From an uncultured Monoglobus sp. (lineage in GTDB: Bacteria; Bacillota; Clostridia; Monoglobales; Monoglobaceae): a stretch of DNA of 40,473 nt. A program made the position numbers and the translations under genes. Positions 16,247-24,828 of the stretch are shown here, in pieces. The stretch is from contig CANQLT010000012.1 in NCBI GenBank assembly GCA_947624775.1, forward strand, positions 1-40,473. Reading direction: 5' to 3'. The stretch's first letter is position 1. Each line of letters begins with the position of its first letter. Below the pieces are notes generated by a model, which saw nothing but the letters and a program-made list of their open reading frames with translations, ran no database searches and was not told the DNA's origin.

Positions 16247-17890
16247 TCATTTTGAGATTGTGAGTTTGTAGTCTTTGCGGTCGGAATCAGCACTGTAATG
16301 CGTTTCTGAATAGGCCACGTTATAGCCGAGCTTTTCGAGATCACGCGCCTTGGTGTACCATATCTCCTCGGAAAATGGGTTCGCCTTAAACAGAGTTCCG
16401 TCTGTCTTTATGAATTCCCCGTTCCGCTCGATAAACGCGCATCCCGTGTTCTCATCCCAGACCACGTTCTCGCCGAGGCGTTCGGCTGTGACTCTCAGCG
16501 GAACATATATACTGCCGTTTTCGTCGGAGAGCATTCTTATTCCCGGCCCGCTTTCCATGCCGAAATCGGAATAAGATATCGGATACGACATGCCCGAAGC
16601 GCGCTTTTCCGACGCGAACGCCATAGCGAATCTTGTTGTGGTAAAATTCGCTCCCGGTATCTGCGCGTCTATGTTATCGCCGCTTTCGGAATAGCCTTTT
16701 TGTTCAAACTCGATCGCGGCCACAGGGTCCAGCTCGTTATATAACGCCTTATACTCCTCGTAAGAAATAACGTTTTCGGGCAGCGTTTTCTCAACAGCCG
16801 CGGGCGTAATATTTTCAGTAAACGACTCTGTCGCGTAGGGTGCGTCGTAACTGTTCTTTAAAAAGCTGTGCTCGTACATTTCGCGGCTGTCGGATTTTTG
16901 AATATACGAATAATCCCGCACGGTCTCGTAGGTGTTTGTGTATGTCCCGTCGATAAACGCGGTCGTGAGCGTTTCGCTGTTTTTGCTATCAAGCGGCTCG
17001 ACTTTCTCTCGCGCACCGGTCTCGCGGATATGCTCGATAAACTCATCGCGGCTCAGCTTTCTGAGATTTTTAGCCATAAAATCAAACTCACTGCTCAGCT
17101 CAAAATCAAGTCCCAGACTTTCGGCGTATTTAGCGTAGGCCGAGTACGCGTGCTCCGCATTGTCCGCCATATACTTATCCAATCTGTCGGTCACGGTTCT
17201 GCTTGTCCTGCTATCGACCGTGACGGAGTATCCGTTTTCGGTCTTTTCCACAATGCCCGAGTCAAATCCGCTCAGGCTGTCATAAAGATAATCGCGCTGC
17301 GCGGCGTCGGCAAACGGCCTTATTCCTTTGTTTGAGTTTATGCCGAGAGGCGCGTAATCCGCGAAGATGTTCCGAACCTCGTCGGTATACCCGAAAATGG
17401 CGCTTTCGCCCGAAAAGTCGTCTCCTACCTCCACGAAACAATCGTTTCCGAGCCGCTCCCTCAGCGCCGCGTAAATCGGATCAAGCGCGCCCGCGGGGCC
17501 GTCCTCAGACGTAAATTTCATATCATTGATGTACGCCATAGTATCAAGGCTCAGATATTTCTTTCTGCCCGAACCATAGATCTCCATAGGCGCCTTGAGC
17601 TCCGTTCCGTATTCGGTGCCGCGCAGTATGTAGTGATAATACGAATCACCGGGGTCCGACATATTCACGTGTTTTTCAAACTCGGTGTCAAAATAATCGG
17701 AATCCATAGATGGCACAAACTCGCCCGACTCGCTTAAATTCGAATTGTTCGCTCTGTAGGTTCCGTTTGCGGCATATTGCTCAATAGAATGCGAATCATA
17801 TATCATGCCTGTCATTCCGATCTCGTTCTCGCTGCAGCCACAAAGCAAAAGCGTGAAGCATGCCGCGGCCAAAACCAATACCTTCTTCAT
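16247..17890 (-). CDS. Large lipoprotein with copper-amine-oxidase-N-like C-terminal domain
   Basis: A 547-residue protein with a lipoprotein signal: MKKVLVLAAACFTLLLCGC with lipobox LLLCGC or LCGCS. The bulk (about residues 25-430) is not recognised; it is acidic, Tyr-rich and has no membrane segments. Near the C-terminus, GSIYVPLRVTAERLGENVVW followed by CAFIERNGEFIKTDG matches the copper amine oxidase N-terminal-like (stalk) domain found in many Clostridia surface proteins. It has its own promoter and is immediately upstream of queD, so que expression could partly be read-through; a functional link is not implied. Confidence 0.75.
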   Translation of the reverse strand: MKKVLVLAAACFTLLLCGCSENEIGMTGMIYDSHSIEQYAANGTYRANNSNLSESGEFVPSMDSDYFDTEFEKHVNMSDPGDSYYHYILRGTEYGTELKAPMEIYGSGRKKYLSLDTMAYINDMKFTSEDGPAGALDPIYAALRERLGNDCFVEVGDDFSGESAIFGYTDEVRNIFADYAPLGINSNKGIRPFADAAQRDYLYDSLSGFDSGIVEKTENGYSVTVDSRTSRTVTDRLDKYMADNAEHAYSAYAKYAESLGLDFELSSEFDFMAKNLRKLSRDEFIEHIRETGAREKVEPLDSKNSETLTTAFIDGTYTNTYETVRDYSYIQKSDSREMYEHSFLKNSYDAPYATESFTENITPAAVEKTLPENVISYEEYKALYNELDPVAAIEFEQKGYSESGDNIDAQIPGANFTTTRFAMAFASEKRASGMSYPISYSDFGMESGPGIRMLSDENGSIYVPLRVTAERLGENVVWDENTGCAFIERNGEFIKTDGTLFKANPFSEEIWYTKARDLEKLGYNVAYSETHYSADSDRKDYKLTISK

Positions 17891-17937
17891 AATAACATTC
17901 CCCCTAAGATAGTGTCGGTTATATACTGACTTTTTTA

Positions 17938-17966
17938 ATTATAACACATAACCCGGCGGATTACAA
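17938..17966 (-). promoter_or_regulatory. Sigma-A promoter of the lipoprotein gene (and possibly que operon)
   Basis: TTGTAA (complement of 17961-17966), 17-base spacer, TATAAT (complement of 17938-17943). Confidence 0.7.
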
Positions 17967-17979
17967 TAGCTTATAAAGC

Positions 17980-18003
17980 AAAAAAGCCCCGAAGGGCTTT
18001 TTT
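17980..18003. terminator. Terminator downstream of the aquaporin gene
   Basis: AAAAAAGCCC-cgaa-GGGCTTTTTT, a short strong palindrome with A/T tracts on both sides. It lies 11 bases past the aquaporin stop on the minus strand. Confidence 0.9.
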
Positions 18004-18013
18004 GAAAAACAAA

Positions 18014-18721
18014 TTATTTCTCGGAGGCAAGCGCCTTATAAACAACAGCGGCAAGGATCGCGCCTATGATCGGAGCGACGATAAACAGCCATACCTGAGC
18101 CATCGGCTGCGACTCACCCGCGAACAGCATAACCAGAGCGGGACCGAAGCTTCGAGCCGGGTTCACCGATGTTCCTGTGAAGGGAATTCCGAGTATGTGG
18201 ACCAGAGTCAGCGTGAGGCCTATAACCAGTCCTGTCACGGCGGTGTTCTCGGTCTTGCTTGTGACGCCGATTATCGCGATAACAAACACAAACGTGAGCA
18301 CTACCTCAACCAAAAATGCCTGTCCCATATTGGCGCCTATCGCGCTGGCCTCGCCGTATCCGTTTTGGCCGAGACCGTTCGCCGTGGTGCCGAGCATCGC
18401 CATGAGGATCAAAGCTCCAACGATGCCGCCCAAAAACTGAGCCACGAGATATCCGATATAATCGTTGACCGTCATCTTACCCGATACCAGCATACCGGTC
18501 GAGACCGCCGGATTGATGTGGCAGCCCGATATGTTGCCTATCGAGTACGCCATAGCAACGATAACCAAACCGAATGCGAACGCGATTAGCAGCGTAGTCA
18601 GAGCCAGCGCGCTTCCGGTGAGTCCCAGCTCGCCGACTAAGGTGTTAGCCGCGACCGCGCTTCCGCAGCCGAAAATAACCAATACCGCGGTGCCGATAAA
18701 TTCTGCAATGTACTTTTTCAT
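18014..18721 (-). CDS. Aquaporin (MIP family channel)
   Basis: A 235-residue channel with six transmembrane segments and the two NPA half-helices, GCHINPAVS and SVNPARSFGPALV. The Arg directly after the second NPA and the SFGPAL context point to an AqpZ-type water channel rather than a GlpF-type glycerol facilitator (which normally has Asp after the second NPAR). The ATG at 18721 follows AAGGGG by 9 bases; a TTG at 18730 is the alternative. Monocistronic with its own promoter and terminator. Confidence 0.93.
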   Translation of the reverse strand: MKKYIAEFIGTAVLVIFGCGSAVAANTLVGELGLTGSALALTTLLIAFAFGLVIVAMAYSIGNISGCHINPAVSTGMLVSGKMTVNDYIGYLVAQFLGGIVGALILMAMLGTTANGLGQNGYGEASAIGANMGQAFLVEVVLTFVFVIAIIGVTSKTENTAVTGLVIGLTLTLVHILGIPFTGTSVNPARSFGPALVMLFAGESQPMAQVWLFIVAPIIGAILAAVVYKALASEK

Positions 18722-18764
18722 AAAATTCAACCCCTTAATAAAAATTAATTATAAATTTTATAAT

Positions 18765-18793
18765 ATTATATCATATTTCCGATATAATAGCAA
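18765..18793 (-). promoter_or_regulatory. Probable sigma-A promoter of the aquaporin gene
   Basis: TTGCTA (complement of 18788-18793), 17-base spacer, TATAAT (complement of 18765-18770), in an AT-rich stretch. Confidence 0.55.
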
Positions 18794-18843
18794 TAAAACG
18801 GTAGTTGTTCTTCCTTACAAAAAAGTTACAGTAATATCACAAT

Positions 18844-19860
18844 TTATTCACCGGGGTACAAGAAGGCTTTTTCGCTTTCATGTTTCTTTTCCCTGCCCAT
18901 CAGATTTTTGAGCGCTTCGGCCGCTGGCAGGTTTTCAAACAGCACTTTGTACGCCTCGTTCACGATAGGCATTTCGATCCCGTATTTTTCCGAAAGCTCT
19001 TTGGCGGCGCGGCAGGTGCGCACGCCCTCGACCACCATCCTGACCTCGTCCTTCGCCTGTTCGGCGGTTTTGCCCTGTCCGATAAGTATTCCCGCCCTGC
19101 GGTTGCGGGAGTGCATACTGGTGCAGGTGACGATCAGGTCGCCCAGACCCGAAAGGCCGTTAAAGGTCTCCTCCTTGGCGCCCATCGCAACGCCCAAACG
19201 CGACATCTCCACAAGTCCGCGCGTCATCAGGGCAGCCTTGGTGTTGTCGCCAAGACCCATTCCGTCGGTAATGCCCGCGCACAGCGCGATAACGTTTTTG
19301 AGCGAGCCTCCAAGCTCCACTCCTAAAACGTCAGGATTGGTGTATATCCTGAAATTAGGGTTCATGAACTCGTCCTGCACATAGCGTGCGATCTTTTCGT
19401 CCGCGCACGCCACGACGTTGGTCGTCGGTATTCCGCGCGAAACCTCCTCGGCGTGGCTCGGGCCCGACATGACCGCGATCACGCAGTTGGGGACCTCCTC
19501 TTTTATGACCTGCGACAATGTGCAGTAGGTTCCCTCCTCGATGCCCTTTGAGATATTTACCACAAGCTGACCGTCGCTTATATACGGCGCCATGGCTTTC
19601 GCGGTGGAACGAACACCGTGGGACGGAGTAGCCATAACGACTATGTCGGCGCCTTTCGCGCTGCTTATGTCGTTGGTAAATGCAACGCTGTCCGGAAACC
19701 TGACGCCCGGCAGGAACGGCTTGTTCTCGCGGTATTTTTTTAGATCGTTGCACTCACTCTCAAGATACGACCAGACTGTTACGTTATGCCCGTTCTCGGC
19801 GAGCATTATGGCGACCGCGCTTCCCCAGCCGCCACTACCTATAACGCTTATTTTTGACAT
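18844..19860 (-). CDS. gpsA: Glycerol-3-phosphate dehydrogenase [NAD(P)+]
   Basis: Makes sn-glycerol 3-phosphate from dihydroxyacetone phosphate for phospholipid synthesis. The Rossmann motif VIGSGGWGSA is at residues 5-14. MSGPSHAEEV and GGSLKNVIALCAGI carry the substrate and catalytic Lys; GLSGLGDLIVTC and SRNRRAG are further family motifs. At 338 residues it is the usual size. ATG follows AGGAGTG. It works directly upstream of PlsY in the pathway, and the two genes are adjacent (28-base gap). Confidence 0.97.
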   Translation of the reverse strand: MSKISVIGSGGWGSAVAIMLAENGHNVTVWSYLESECNDLKKYRENKPFLPGVRFPDSVAFTNDISSAKGADIVVMATPSHGVRSTAKAMAPYISDGQLVVNISKGIEEGTYCTLSQVIKEEVPNCVIAVMSGPSHAEEVSRGIPTTNVVACADEKIARYVQDEFMNPNFRIYTNPDVLGVELGGSLKNVIALCAGITDGMGLGDNTKAALMTRGLVEMSRLGVAMGAKEETFNGLSGLGDLIVTCTSMHSRNRRAGILIGQGKTAEQAKDEVRMVVEGVRTCRAAKELSEKYGIEMPIVNEAYKVLFENLPAAEALKNLMGREKKHESEKAFLYPGE

Positions 19861-19888
19861 ATTATTTCACTCCTACTCGGTATAGAAT

Positions 19889-20527
19889 TTATCTCTTGCT
19901 TCCCAGTTTGTTTTCGGTGCCGTTTAGAAGGCGCTTTATATTGGCGCGGTGGCGAATCACTATCAGCACGCCCATGATTATTATGCAAATCATACCGACC
20001 GGCTTTATGTTGCCTGTCACAAAATCCTTTATTATCTTGATTATAACAAACATCACGCTGCCCAAGACAGAGCCGAGGGACACATACCTCGTCGCCACCA
20101 TGATCGCAAGCGACACTATCATGACGATAAGTCCGATCTTCCAGTCGAGAGTCATCACAACGCCCAGCGATGTGGCGACGCCCTTGCCGCCCTTAAAGCC
20201 GAAATAAATCGGGAAATTGTGCCCCAGCACTGCGCACAGGCCCGCGATATACGGCAGGCAAATATTTTCAAGCTCGGCGCCGCCCGCGCGGCTCACGAAA
20301 ATCTTTGCCAGAACCACGCACGCAACTCCCTTTAAAACGTCAAGTATCAGGGTGGCGGCCGCCGGCGCTTTGCCGAGAGTGCGCAGCATATTTGTGGCTC
20401 CGGCATTGCCCGAGCCGCTTTTTCTGATATCCTCGCCGGAGATAATTCTTGAAAGTATGATCGAAAAATTGACCGAGCCGATCAGATACGACAAAACTCC
20501 GGCGATAACCGCTGTCAAAACCGTCAT
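19889..20527 (-). CDS. plsY: Acyl-phosphate:glycerol-3-phosphate acyltransferase
   Basis: Membrane enzyme that acylates glycerol 3-phosphate from acyl phosphate, the first step of phospholipid synthesis. Three cytoplasmic motifs are visible: GSGNAGATNMLRTLGK, GFKGGKGVATSLGV and IRHRANIKRLLNGTENK. At least five hydrophobic segments; 212 residues. The ATG directly abuts the der stop codon, consistent with coupled translation. Confidence 0.97.
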   Translation of the reverse strand: MTVLTAVIAGVLSYLIGSVNFSIILSRIISGEDIRKSGSGNAGATNMLRTLGKAPAAATLILDVLKGVACVVLAKIFVSRAGGAELENICLPYIAGLCAVLGHNFPIYFGFKGGKGVATSLGVVMTLDWKIGLIVMIVSLAIMVATRYVSLGSVLGSVMFVIIKIIKDFVTGNIKPVGMICIIIMGVLIVIRHRANIKRLLNGTENKLGSKR

Positions 20528-21850
20528 TTACTTTTTCTCCCCTTTTTCTCGAATTATAAACTTTATCGGCGTGCCTTCAAATCCGAAGCGCGCTCTGAAC
20601 TGGTTCTCGATATATCTGACGTATGAGTAATGCGCCAGCTTTCCGCTGTTGACAAACAACACAAATGTGGGCGGCTTTGTTCCCGCCTGTGTGGCGTAGT
20701 ATATCTTGAGCCTGCGGCCCTTGTCGCTGGGCGGCTGCACCGCCGCCACAGCCTCGTTCAGCACATCGTTCAGAACGCCTGTTGAAATGCGCTTTGAATT
20801 CTGCTCCACCGCCGCGTCCATAACATCAAACAAATCGTTCACGCGGAGACCGGTCTTTGCGGAGATAAACACCGACGGCGCGTACATCATGAAGTTAAAG
20901 CCCTCTTTGACTTTGTTCTTAAAGTTGCGCATGGTGTTGGTCTCTTTTTCGATCAGGTCCCATTTGTTCACCACGATAACCGACGCTTTGCCGGCCTCGT
21001 GGACATAACCCGCGATCTTGGTGTCCTGCTCGGTTATTCCCTCGGCGGCGTCAACCATTATAAGGCACACGTCGGCGCGGTCGACCGCGTTTAAGGCGCG
21101 GGTCACGCTGTAGCGCTCGACATTCTCGTTGATCTTACCCCGCTTGCGCATACCCGCGGTGTCGATCAGCATATACTTTTTGCCGTTTCGCTCATACAGT
21201 GTGTCGATGGCGTCTCGGGTGGTTCCCGCTATATCGCTGACTATCACGCGCTCCTCGCCCAATATCTTATTCACGAGCGACGATTTGCCCGCGTTGGGCT
21301 TGCCGACGATCGCCACGTGAATAATGTCGCTCTCGTCCTCTATCTCCGCGTCCTCGGGAAAATACTTCACTATCTCATCGAGCAGATCGCCGAGCCCCAA
21401 CCCGTGGACCGAAGATATGGGCCACGGATCACCCAAGCCGAGGTTATAAAACTCGTATATCTCCATGGGCGGCTCGCCGGGGCTATCCACCTTGTTTGCG
21501 GCCAGAACCACGGGTTTGCCGCTCTTTTGCAGCATGGCGGCAACATCGCTGTCGGCGGCCGTCACGCCGTCGCGCACATTGACGATAAGCACTATAACGT
21601 CCGCCATGTCAATGGCGAGCTCCGCCTGTGCGCGCATCTGACTTAATATAACATCATCGGTGCCCGGCTCGATTCCGCCGGTGTCGATCATTGTAAATTC
21701 GCGGCCGCACCACTCGGCGTCCACGTAGATCCTGTCACGCGTCACGCCCGGAGTGTCCTCTATTATTGAGATCCGTTTTCCGGCGACCTTGTTAAAAAAT
21801 GTGGATTTGCCCACATTGGGCCGCCCCACAACGGCGACTGTCGGTTTCAT
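20528..21850 (-). CDS. der: Ribosome-associated GTPase Der (EngA)
   Basis: Double-GTPase needed for 50S subunit assembly. First G domain: GRPNVGKST (G1), DTPGVTRDR, DTGGIEPG, ANKVD. Second: GKPNAGKSS, IAGTTRDAID, DTAGMRKRGKI, VNKWDLIEK. The C-terminal KH-like domain (KIYYATQAGTKPPTFVLFVN) completes it. 440 residues, normal. AAGGAGG precedes ATG. First gene of der-plsY-gpsA. Confidence 0.98.
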   Translation of the reverse strand: MKPTVAVVGRPNVGKSTFFNKVAGKRISIIEDTPGVTRDRIYVDAEWCGREFTMIDTGGIEPGTDDVILSQMRAQAELAIDMADVIVLIVNVRDGVTAADSDVAAMLQKSGKPVVLAANKVDSPGEPPMEIYEFYNLGLGDPWPISSVHGLGLGDLLDEIVKYFPEDAEIEDESDIIHVAIVGKPNAGKSSLVNKILGEERVIVSDIAGTTRDAIDTLYERNGKKYMLIDTAGMRKRGKINENVERYSVTRALNAVDRADVCLIMVDAAEGITEQDTKIAGYVHEAGKASVIVVNKWDLIEKETNTMRNFKNKVKEGFNFMMYAPSVFISAKTGLRVNDLFDVMDAAVEQNSKRISTGVLNDVLNEAVAAVQPPSDKGRRLKIYYATQAGTKPPTFVLFVNSGKLAHYSYVRYIENQFRARFGFEGTPIKFIIREKGEKK

Positions 21851-21877
21851 AAGCTTTCCTCCTTGACACTGATTTTT

Positions 21878-21906
21878 ATTCTATCATATAATCAACACAA
21901 TTTCAA
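21878..21906 (-). promoter_or_regulatory. Sigma-A promoter of der-plsY-gpsA
   Basis: TTGAAA (complement of 21901-21906), 17-base spacer, TAGAAT (complement of 21878-21883). Confidence 0.65.
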
Positions 21907-21915
21907 GGCGTAAAA

Positions 21916-21940
21916 CAAAAAACGCCGCGGAGTTCGCGGC
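21916..21940 (-). terminator. Terminator of yceD-rpmF
   Basis: Minus strand GCCGCG-aactc-CGCGGC (21924-21940) followed by GTTTTTTG. It lies 16 bases past the rpmF stop and just upstream of the der promoter. Confidence 0.88.
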
Positions 21941-21955
21941 GCCGTTTCACGAGTG

Positions 21956-22135
21956 TTAGTCCTCCACAGCGATAACCTCTCTGCCCTTGTATGAACCGCA
22001 GGCTTTGCAGGCTCTGTGAGGGAGCTTCAGCTCTCCGCACTGGGGGCATGCCACCAGACCGGGAACCGCCAGCTTCCAGTTTGCTCTTCTCTTATCTCTT
22101 CTCGCTTTTGATGTCTTTCTCTTTGGAACTGCCAT
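21956..22135 (-). CDS. rpmF: 50S ribosomal protein L32
   Basis: A 59-residue ribosomal protein: [20 protein letters not shown] at the start, then a zinc site of four cysteines (CPQCGE and CKACGSY) and the end GREVIAVED. This is the Cys-containing, zinc-binding form of L32. ATG is preceded by AAGAGGTG. It follows yceD, the common bacterial arrangement. Confidence 0.97.
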   Translation of the reverse strand: MAVPKRKTSKARRDKRRANWKLAVPGLVACPQCGELKLPHRACKACGSYKGREVIAVED

Positions 22136-22224
22136 TTACTTTACACCTCTTTTCAAATTATATGGAACAGCCTAAAGGCTTTATTTTATACGTATTTGTT
22201 TTTTCGGGACGCCGAGGTCGTCTC

Positions 22225-22734
22225 CTACTCGATGTCCAGACTGTCGAGTATATCGAATCTGGGGTCGGTCGGGCGTGTGTCGCACCTGCACGGACCGTCG
22301 TTAAGATTAGCTCCGCACTCGGGGCACAGACCCTTGCAGTCCTCGCGGCACAAATGCTTACCCGGCAGACTGACGACAAGACCGCTGTACACATGTTCAT
22401 CAAGATCTATACTGTCGCCCGAGAATCCTATTATATCGGGATTCTCATTTTCCTCGCCACGCTCAAACCTCTCGGTCTCCTTGAAGCTCTCGATTATGTC
22501 GAATTCCGCGGGGGTCTCATATTCCTCGGCACATCTGTCGCAGGTCATGCGCAGCATCGCTGTGCCCTTGGCGTCAAGCTCGATCGTGCCGCCGAAGTTG
22601 CGTATTGCGCCTTTTACTTTTATCGGAGCGATGATCTCAAAATCGTCTCCATCGCGGCCTTTTAAATCGATCTCGCAATCAATGGGGATACTTTTTCCCT
22701 CGTAGTTCTTGATCGACGCTATGTTAATGTCCAT
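22225..22734 (-). CDS. DUF177 / YceD family protein
   Basis: A 169-residue protein of the YceD family, usually encoded next to rpmF and in plants needed for 23S rRNA processing. It has the conserved RMTCDRCAEEYETPAEFD segment and a C-terminal Cys cluster (LCREDCKGLCPECGANLNDG, CRCD) ending in DPRFDILDSL, the standard YceD tail. The ATG at 22734 follows AGGAG; the longer open frame begins upstream of the promoter and is not real. Confidence 0.93.
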   Translation of the reverse strand: MDINIASIKNYEGKSIPIDCEIDLKGRDGDDFEIIAPIKVKGAIRNFGGTIELDAKGTAMLRMTCDRCAEEYETPAEFDIIESFKETERFERGEENENPDIIGFSGDSIDLDEHVYSGLVVSLPGKHLCREDCKGLCPECGANLNDGPCRCDTRPTDPRFDILDSLDIE

Positions 22735-22779
22735 TTTGCTCTCCTGTTTAAACCGCGCGTACGCGGAATCCATGCAACT

Positions 22780-22824
22780 AAACAGACAGCGATTATTATA
22801 CATCAATCGCAGTCTGTTTGTCAA
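22780..22824 (-). promoter_or_regulatory. yceD-rpmF promoter with flanking dyad operator
   Basis: TTGACA (complement of 22819-22824), 18-base spacer, TATAAT (complement of 22795-22800). Two 15-base arms, AAACAGACAGCGATT (22780-22794) and AATCGCAGTCTGTTT (22805-22819), are inverted repeats with one mismatch and enclose the -10 box and part of the spacer. This looks like a repressor site or a start-region hairpin; the regulator is unknown. Confidence 0.75.
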
Positions 22825-22857
22825 CATATTTTTGAAAATTTCTTTAAATTTTTTAAA

Positions 22858-23070
22858 TTACGCCTCTTTTGACTTGAGATAGCTGTTGATCTTGTCAACA
22901 AGCTCGTCACAGTTTACGCCATGAACCGCGCACGCCTGCTCGATGCTCTCACCGCTTGACGAAGGGCAGCCGAGGCAGTGCATGCCTATCTCGAAAAAGA
23001 ATTCCGCGGTGCCGGGATCAAGCTGCAGCGCTTCCATGATAATCGTATCTTTTGTTACCTGTTTTGCCAT
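22858..23070 (-). CDS. DUF1858 domain-containing protein
   Basis: A 70-residue protein with the DUF1858 pattern: VTKDTIIMEALQLDPGTAEFF, then GMHCLGCPSSSGESIEQACAVHG. The CxxC (C-L-G-C) fits the redox-disulfide or metal-binding form of this family, sometimes found with hybrid cluster proteins. Target unknown. Strong GGAGG-type ribosome site and its own promoter; single-gene unit. Confidence 0.9.
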   Translation of the reverse strand: MAKQVTKDTIIMEALQLDPGTAEFFFEIGMHCLGCPSSSGESIEQACAVHGVNCDELVDKINSYLKSKEA

Positions 23071-23102
23071 AATATATTCCTCCTTTAGTTTATCTCTATA
23101 AT

Positions 23103-23130
23103 ATTATAACCTATTTTTCCGAAAAATCAA
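23103..23130 (-). promoter_or_regulatory. Promoter of the DUF1858 gene
   Basis: TTGATT (complement of 23125-23130), 16-base spacer, TATAAT (complement of 23103-23108). Confidence 0.65.
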
Positions 23131-23145
23131 GGGGTTTCGAAAAAA

Positions 23146-23706
23146 TTATTCAACCACTTCGGCTGACGCTCTGTCCCACATCTCGTGGGCTATGTCGGAA
23201 GCCTGCTCATACTGCTCGGCCATGCCGGTAAGCTGCGATAAATCTCCGCCTTCCGCCGCCTGAACTTTCGGTTCGAGACCCTCAAAAATCTTTTGTATCG
23301 TGGCGACGACCGCCTCAAGGTCCTTGTGTGCTTCGGCTTTATCCTCGGGGCACAGCATTTCAGCGGCACTCAGCTCGTTGAACCAATGCTCGCAGCGCTC
23401 ATTGTACTTGTCATAGGTCTCTTTCCACTGCGCGAAGTTGTCGGCGTTAAGATCGCCCACGCCCTTCAGCACCGTGTCCATATCGCCGTTTACAAACTCT
23501 CCGAACTCATTTGTGAACGACTCGGCGTAGTTCGAATATTTTGACGTCAGCTCGTTAGGCAGCGAGTTGTTCTGAGCCGGAGCCTGCGTCGCTTTGGACT
23601 GCTCGGCCGTCTTTTGCGCGCCATCACCCGAGCCGCCGCAGGCCGTTAGCGACAGGCAGATCACCACCGCGGTCGCCGCGAGAGCAATTAATTTTTTAAA
23701 TTTCAT
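23146..23706 (-). CDS. Predicted lipoprotein, unknown function
   Basis: A 186-residue protein with a clear lipoprotein signal (KKLIALAATAVVICLSLTAC, lipobox LTAC) followed by a Gly/Ser/Gln-rich linker and a largely helical acidic domain with several Trp (QWKETYDKYNERCEHWFNEL). No family recognised. Its start overlaps the end of the acyltransferase gene by 11 bases, so it is probably the last gene of that operon. Confidence 0.75.
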   Translation of the reverse strand: MKFKKLIALAATAVVICLSLTACGGSGDGAQKTAEQSKATQAPAQNNSLPNELTSKYSNYAESFTNEFGEFVNGDMDTVLKGVGDLNADNFAQWKETYDKYNERCEHWFNELSAAEMLCPEDKAEAHKDLEAVVATIQKIFEGLEPKVQAAEGGDLSQLTGMAEQYEQASDIAHEMWDRASAEVVE

Positions 23707-24805
23707 AGTTATCAGAACCTTTCTTGTTTTTGATTCGCTCGTATAATTTTTTAATCAGTTTTATTATCTGTTTTATCAGCAGTTTTATAAAATACCAAAG
23801 CAGCCAGAATATTATCGGAACAAGATACGCCGCGGCGGTTATTTTGCCGAAACGCTCCGTGACGTTTGTTGTGCCCATCTCGGTGATAAGATAGTCATTG
23901 AGCCACAGCACCACCAGACAGTGCGACAGGTATATGTTGTAGCACTGCTCGTCAAGTGCGCGCGTGAGCCATGTGATCTTTTTGCGGTTCCCCGCAAGCA
24001 GCGACGTCAGCATAAAGAAAAATAATATCGCCGCCGTGCAGTAAACGATATGTATTTCCTCCATCCACGGGGCAACAACGTTGTAGGTCTTATACGCCAG
24101 AAAAATATCCAGCGCCGCTGACAGCAGGAATAAAATCGTTATCAACAGCTTTTTGCTCATGACCGCCTTTTTGAAGGCGGCGTAATTCATGCCGACATAG
24201 CAGCCCAGGACCCAGTAGAACAGATATTTTGTGAAGATCACATCGTCCCACTCGAACACATAATTCGGAAAAACCGCGCCAAGCATGTTGCTCAGATTAA
24301 AACCGAACACGACCGAAATAAGTATCGAGCAAATAATGCCCGCGGCTGTATCGGTTCGGCGCAGCACATACATCCAGAGCGGCATGAGCAGATAGAACTG
24401 GACTATGATTATCACGAAATAAAAATGCCCTACCAAATCACCGTGTACCCAATAGCGGATCAGCTTGTCCCACGAAAAGTCGAAATAGTGATGGTTCACA
24501 AAAAACATCATGTATATAACGACCCACAGCATGTACGGCAGGACCACGCGGATAATGCGACCCTTGTAGAACTTAAAATAATTCATCCGCCTGTCGGTCA
24601 AAAAGAACTTGACGCCGCTCATGAATATGAACGCGGGCACCACAAAGGTGCTGAACCGCCACGGCACAAACACAATGTTAAACGCCGCGTCGGCTTTTGT
24701 AGTCCCGCCGATGAGCACCGAAGCGCAGTGAATAAATATAACCAGCAGGGCGCAGATTATATTCATGTATGACAATTCAATTTTCGGCGTTCGTTTGGCT
24801 ATCAT
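23696..24805 (-). CDS. Membrane-bound acyltransferase 3 family protein
   Basis: A 369-residue protein with about ten hydrophobic segments. The N-terminal catalytic motif LLVIFIHCASV (His of the family's R/xxH site), then FVVPAFIFMSGVKFF and YKGRIIRVVLPYMLW, are typical of acyltransferase family 3, which O-acetylates surface sugars or other exported molecules. The C-terminus is Lys-rich. Substrate unknown. It is 23 bases after the thioesterase gene; the ribosome site is weak. Confidence 0.9.
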   Translation of the reverse strand: MIAKRTPKIELSYMNIICALLVIFIHCASVLIGGTTKADAAFNIVFVPWRFSTFVVPAFIFMSGVKFFLTDRRMNYFKFYKGRIIRVVLPYMLWVVIYMMFFVNHHYFDFSWDKLIRYWVHGDLVGHFYFVIIIVQFYLLMPLWMYVLRRTDTAAGIICSILISVVFGFNLSNMLGAVFPNYVFEWDDVIFTKYLFYWVLGCYVGMNYAAFKKAVMSKKLLITILFLLSAALDIFLAYKTYNVVAPWMEEIHIVYCTAAILFFFMLTSLLAGNRKKITWLTRALDEQCYNIYLSHCLVVLWLNDYLITEMGTTNVTERFGKITAAAYLVPIIFWLLWYFIKLLIKQIIKLIKKLYERIKNKKGSDNYEI

Positions 24806-24828
24806 TTGATCTCATCCCACAAGTTTAT

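Noticed and set aside
16215-16250. preQ1 riboswitch before queD
   Set aside because: Only 32 bases lie between the genes, and no C-rich aptamer loop with A-rich tail is seen.
18790-18843. Terminator after gpsA
   Set aside because: A T-rich run exists on the minus strand but no stable GC stem precedes it.
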